From Dryas octopetala (lineage: Eukaryota > Streptophyta > Magnoliopsida > Rosales > Rosaceae), in NCBI GenBank assembly GCA_963921425.1, contig OY992837.1:3941896-4005895 (forward strand): DNA of 64,000 nucleotides. Reading direction: 5' to 3'. Below are positions 62,201-64,000 of the stretch, piece by piece (positions within the stretch are counted from its first letter, which is position 1; the number at the start of each line of letters is the position of its first letter). Below the pieces are notes generated by a model that saw only the letters and a list, made by a program, of their open reading frames with translations, was not told where the DNA came from and searched no databases. Both the position numbers and the translations under genes were made by a program.

Positions 62201-62800
62201 GGATCTTGGTGGTATTAAATTTGAATATTCCAACTTAGCCTACACGGTACTTGATGGAAGACTTTAAGCCCTATTGTAAGCATAGTATCTGTATCCCTCC
62301 AGTGGACGCTTTTATCCACAACACCGTAGAACAAGGACCTTGAAGATGTAACTAACAACATATTGTCGTCTTCTTAACAGCCAAAATGCCCCTGTCCAGG
62401 GCTACTATGGTCATTACCTTTGTCCCATCAGATAGGCATGAAGCAATATTTTTCTGGAAAATTGAGATAAGCTATTAAGATAATACTGATGGCACAACAA
62501 CTTGGGGTTTTTTTTAAATTGTTGTACTTCTACAGTTGTACTGAAATTAGTATAAATAATTGAACATTAAATTGACGACGACAGAGCAATGACGTTGAAT
62601 GATGACGACACATAACATTTCGTACGATTCTCCCATCTTGCACAGGGTGCGCGCGTGTAACAAACGGCAAGTGAAGTATGCGGTGGACAGCCATCCAACC
62701 GTTGAATCGTGTGGGGTAGTCTCTTGAAGAAGAGGAATTTTCCTACGACCTTCTTTTTCGCTCTTGTTCCTGGCAATGCATCTGAGGAACTGTTTTGGAC

Positions 62801-62810
62801 ATATATAAAA
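62801..62810 (+). promoter_or_regulatory. TATA box of the WRKY gene
   Basis: ATATATAAAA lies about 90 bp before the WRKY start codon, a normal distance for a short plant leader. TTGACG, a W-box-like core, occurs upstream near 62572, compatible with the auto-regulation common among WRKY genes, but a single core is weak evidence. Confidence 0.5.
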
Positions 62811-62896
62811 GGATATGTGATCCACCACTTTGGCTACAGCGAGTCAGCGACCGATTCCAGTACACCAGAAACTCAGCGAGTGAAATTAATTAACTG

Positions 62897-63267
62897 ATGG
62901 AGTGGTCGTGGCCGGAGAGTGTGTCGTCGAATCGGCAGAGGGTGATGGAGGAGCTGATTCAGGGGCGCGAGATTGCGAGTCAACTTCGTATGGTTCTTGA
63001 TACATCGGTGGACTGTGAATCGGCTGAAGGTCTTGTTTCGAAGATCGTGGGGTCCTTCACCAACACTCTTGTCATCTTAAGTGGCTCCAAGGAGGAGCTC
63101 ACTTCTCAGATTCAACCCAATAATACTAATGTTTCTGTTGCTGCTGCTGATTCTTCATCTTGGAATACTCACCATCATCTTGCTGTTAAGTCTGAAGATG
63201 ATTCTCAGGAGACTAATTCTAACCCTACTTCAACGTTCAACGATCGTAGAGGTTGTTACAAGAGAAG
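62897..63267 (+). CDS. Group III WRKY transcription factor, first exon
   Basis: The ATG at 62897 opens 123 full codons plus two bases up to an AG|GTAATT donor at 63267/63268. The N-terminal region (RVMEELIQGREIASQLRMVL, then CESAEGLVSKIVGSF and a helix ending in ILSGSKEEL) is the leucine/isoleucine-patterned helix pair typical of group III WRKY proteins (Arabidopsis WRKY41/53/30/46/55/70 relatives). The exon ends at CYKRR, just before where the family carries the WRKYGQK DNA-binding domain, so that domain lies beyond the window; the visible intron is at least 730 bp. These factors act in pathogen response and senescence. The assignment rests on the N-terminal pattern, exon position and basic end, not on the WRKY domain itself. 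Confidence 0.75.
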
Positions 63268-63429
63268 GTAATTAATTATACTCTTCATTTTATTCACTGC
63301 TATCTACCTACAATCTACATGCATTTTCATGTTAATCTCAAACAATTATGATGTTCACTAATCTCTTTATAGGAATCGATCCAAGTTATTAAATTTAGAA
63401 AATTTCTTTTTTTTAGGGTTCCGAAATTG

Positions 63430-63690
63430 AAACACATGTTTAACAATTTTCGTGAAGATTTTGTCGAAATTTCAAAATATTTCAGTGAAATTTATCAAAA
63501 TTTTTTATTTTCTCTAACTTCAGAAATTCACAAAAAATAGCTTGAGATTCCAAATAATTCATCAAAAAATTCTACGGACTCGTATTGATGAGTACTAATT
63601 TCTTATCACCTCAAAATAGTCAAATTGCATTCAAAAAAATTATGAAAAATTCTAGTCTCATAATTTAATTCTGAAAAAAATAATAATCAC
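63430..63690. repeat. Diverged relative of the 58519 MITE arm in the WRKY intron
   Basis: The stretch around 63525-63680 (AAAAAATAGCTTGAGATTCC, then CTACGGACTCGTATTGATGAGTACTA, then AAAATAGTCAAATTG) follows the same order as the left arm of the element at 58519 (AAAAATAGCTCGGGATACG, then ATGGACTCGTCTTGATTACTACTA, then GTCAAATTATCAAATTG). It is an older, partial copy. Confidence 0.6.
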
Positions 63691-64000
63691 CAAATTTTTG
63701 AACTTTCATTTTTTAAAATTCATTTACACACAACTAACCTCTAGAACCACAACCAAAAGTCTAAGTTAGTTAAAATAAACTTAAAGAAATTTTTAATTCC
63801 TTTAAACAAACCTTAAAACAAGTTTGAAAAATTTAAGTAACAAAATTACTATAAGCCAAAATTTGGGTTGTTTCACTTAGTAAAGACAAATCTTGGCTGA
63901 GTGAGAGGCATATAGCAAAAAAGGAAGGAAAGATTTAAAAAAAAAAAAGAAAAGGTTTGGAGCCTTTGGGTAATTGGAAAGAAAAAAAAGATTTAGGATT

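Larger units (their letters stand above)
57155..62800. other. Long intergenic region
   Basis: About 5.6 kb between the flippase gene and the WRKY gene. 57155-58250 probably holds the flippase 3' UTR (a second segment near 57860-58250 looks less AT-rich, possibly after a 3' UTR intron). It is followed by the Mutator-like MITE at 58519-59041, a nested direct repeat at about 59138-59240, and AT-rich DNA. CTGGTGACAATA-type words repeat near 60460-60525. I see no coding exon. Confidence 0.55.

Noticed and set aside
62547..62828. 93-codon minus-strand frame before the WRKY gene
   Set aside because: It overlaps the WRKY TATA box and promoter, with no recognisable domain; treated as chance.

Overview
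This is a window of plant nuclear DNA. Every gene is split by GT-AG (occasionally GC-AG) introns or uses plant-type 5' leaders. The products are plant-specific: FERONIA, STN8, S6K, a group III WRKY and an ALA-type flippase. The spacers are AT-rich and hold small palindromic DNA transposons. Twelve clearly supported protein genes plus one gene fragment in 64 kb is a compact eudicot density. The protein sequences look rosid, perhaps Rosaceae (Prunus-like); this is an inference from remembered family resemblance, not a search.

Layout on the + strand unless stated: (1) 3' end of a Ser/Pro/Arg-rich basic protein (1-1649); (2) an LRR receptor-like pseudokinase (6384-8847); (3) on the minus strand, an 11-exon coiled-coil protein whose rod is built from consecutive homologous 63-nt exons (9494-12768); (4) a ubiquitin-conjugating E2 (15365-16904); (5) an h-type thioredoxin of the H9 class (20447-22563); (6) on the minus strand, an intronless FERONIA-type receptor kinase (24261-26945); (7) an endo-beta-mannanase (29588-32154) followed by a 1.4-1.6 kb duplication that carries a copy of its last coding segment (33390-33557); (8) on the minus strand, the thylakoid kinase STN8 (35237-37328); (9) on the minus strand, S6 kinase (38370-40835); (10) a plastid-like PRC-barrel protein (44640-47208); (11) a small KEN-box coiled-coil protein with a mitotic-type promoter element (48058-48790); (12) a P4-ATPase of the ALA1 class with an in-frame TAG in its N-terminal extension (51581/51920-57154); (13) the first exon of a group III WRKY factor (62897 to beyond the end).

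The genes do not form an operon or metabolic cluster; they are an ordinary eukaryotic neighbourhood. Four protein kinases or pseudokinases within about 35 kb look coincidental, because they come from unrelated kinase families. The spacers hold several non-autonomous DNA transposons whose target duplications can be read directly: two Mutator-like foldbacks (37594-38087, 58519-59041), an hAT-like element (14011-14411), a Tourist-like element in an ALA1 intron (53518-53750), a small Mutator-like element nested in an older element (about 43995-44175), and further foldbacks at 18105-18465 and 18925-19300.

The most unusual structures are: the array of 21-codon exons in the coiled-coil gene; the nonsense codon in the ALA1 extension; the mannanase gene, which has two GC donors, a duplicated donor region inside intron 2 and a reading-frame-preserving 3' fragment downstream; and a pair of duplicated small ORFs in the same tandem duplication. 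I see no prokaryotic system, CRISPR array, rRNA or tRNA.
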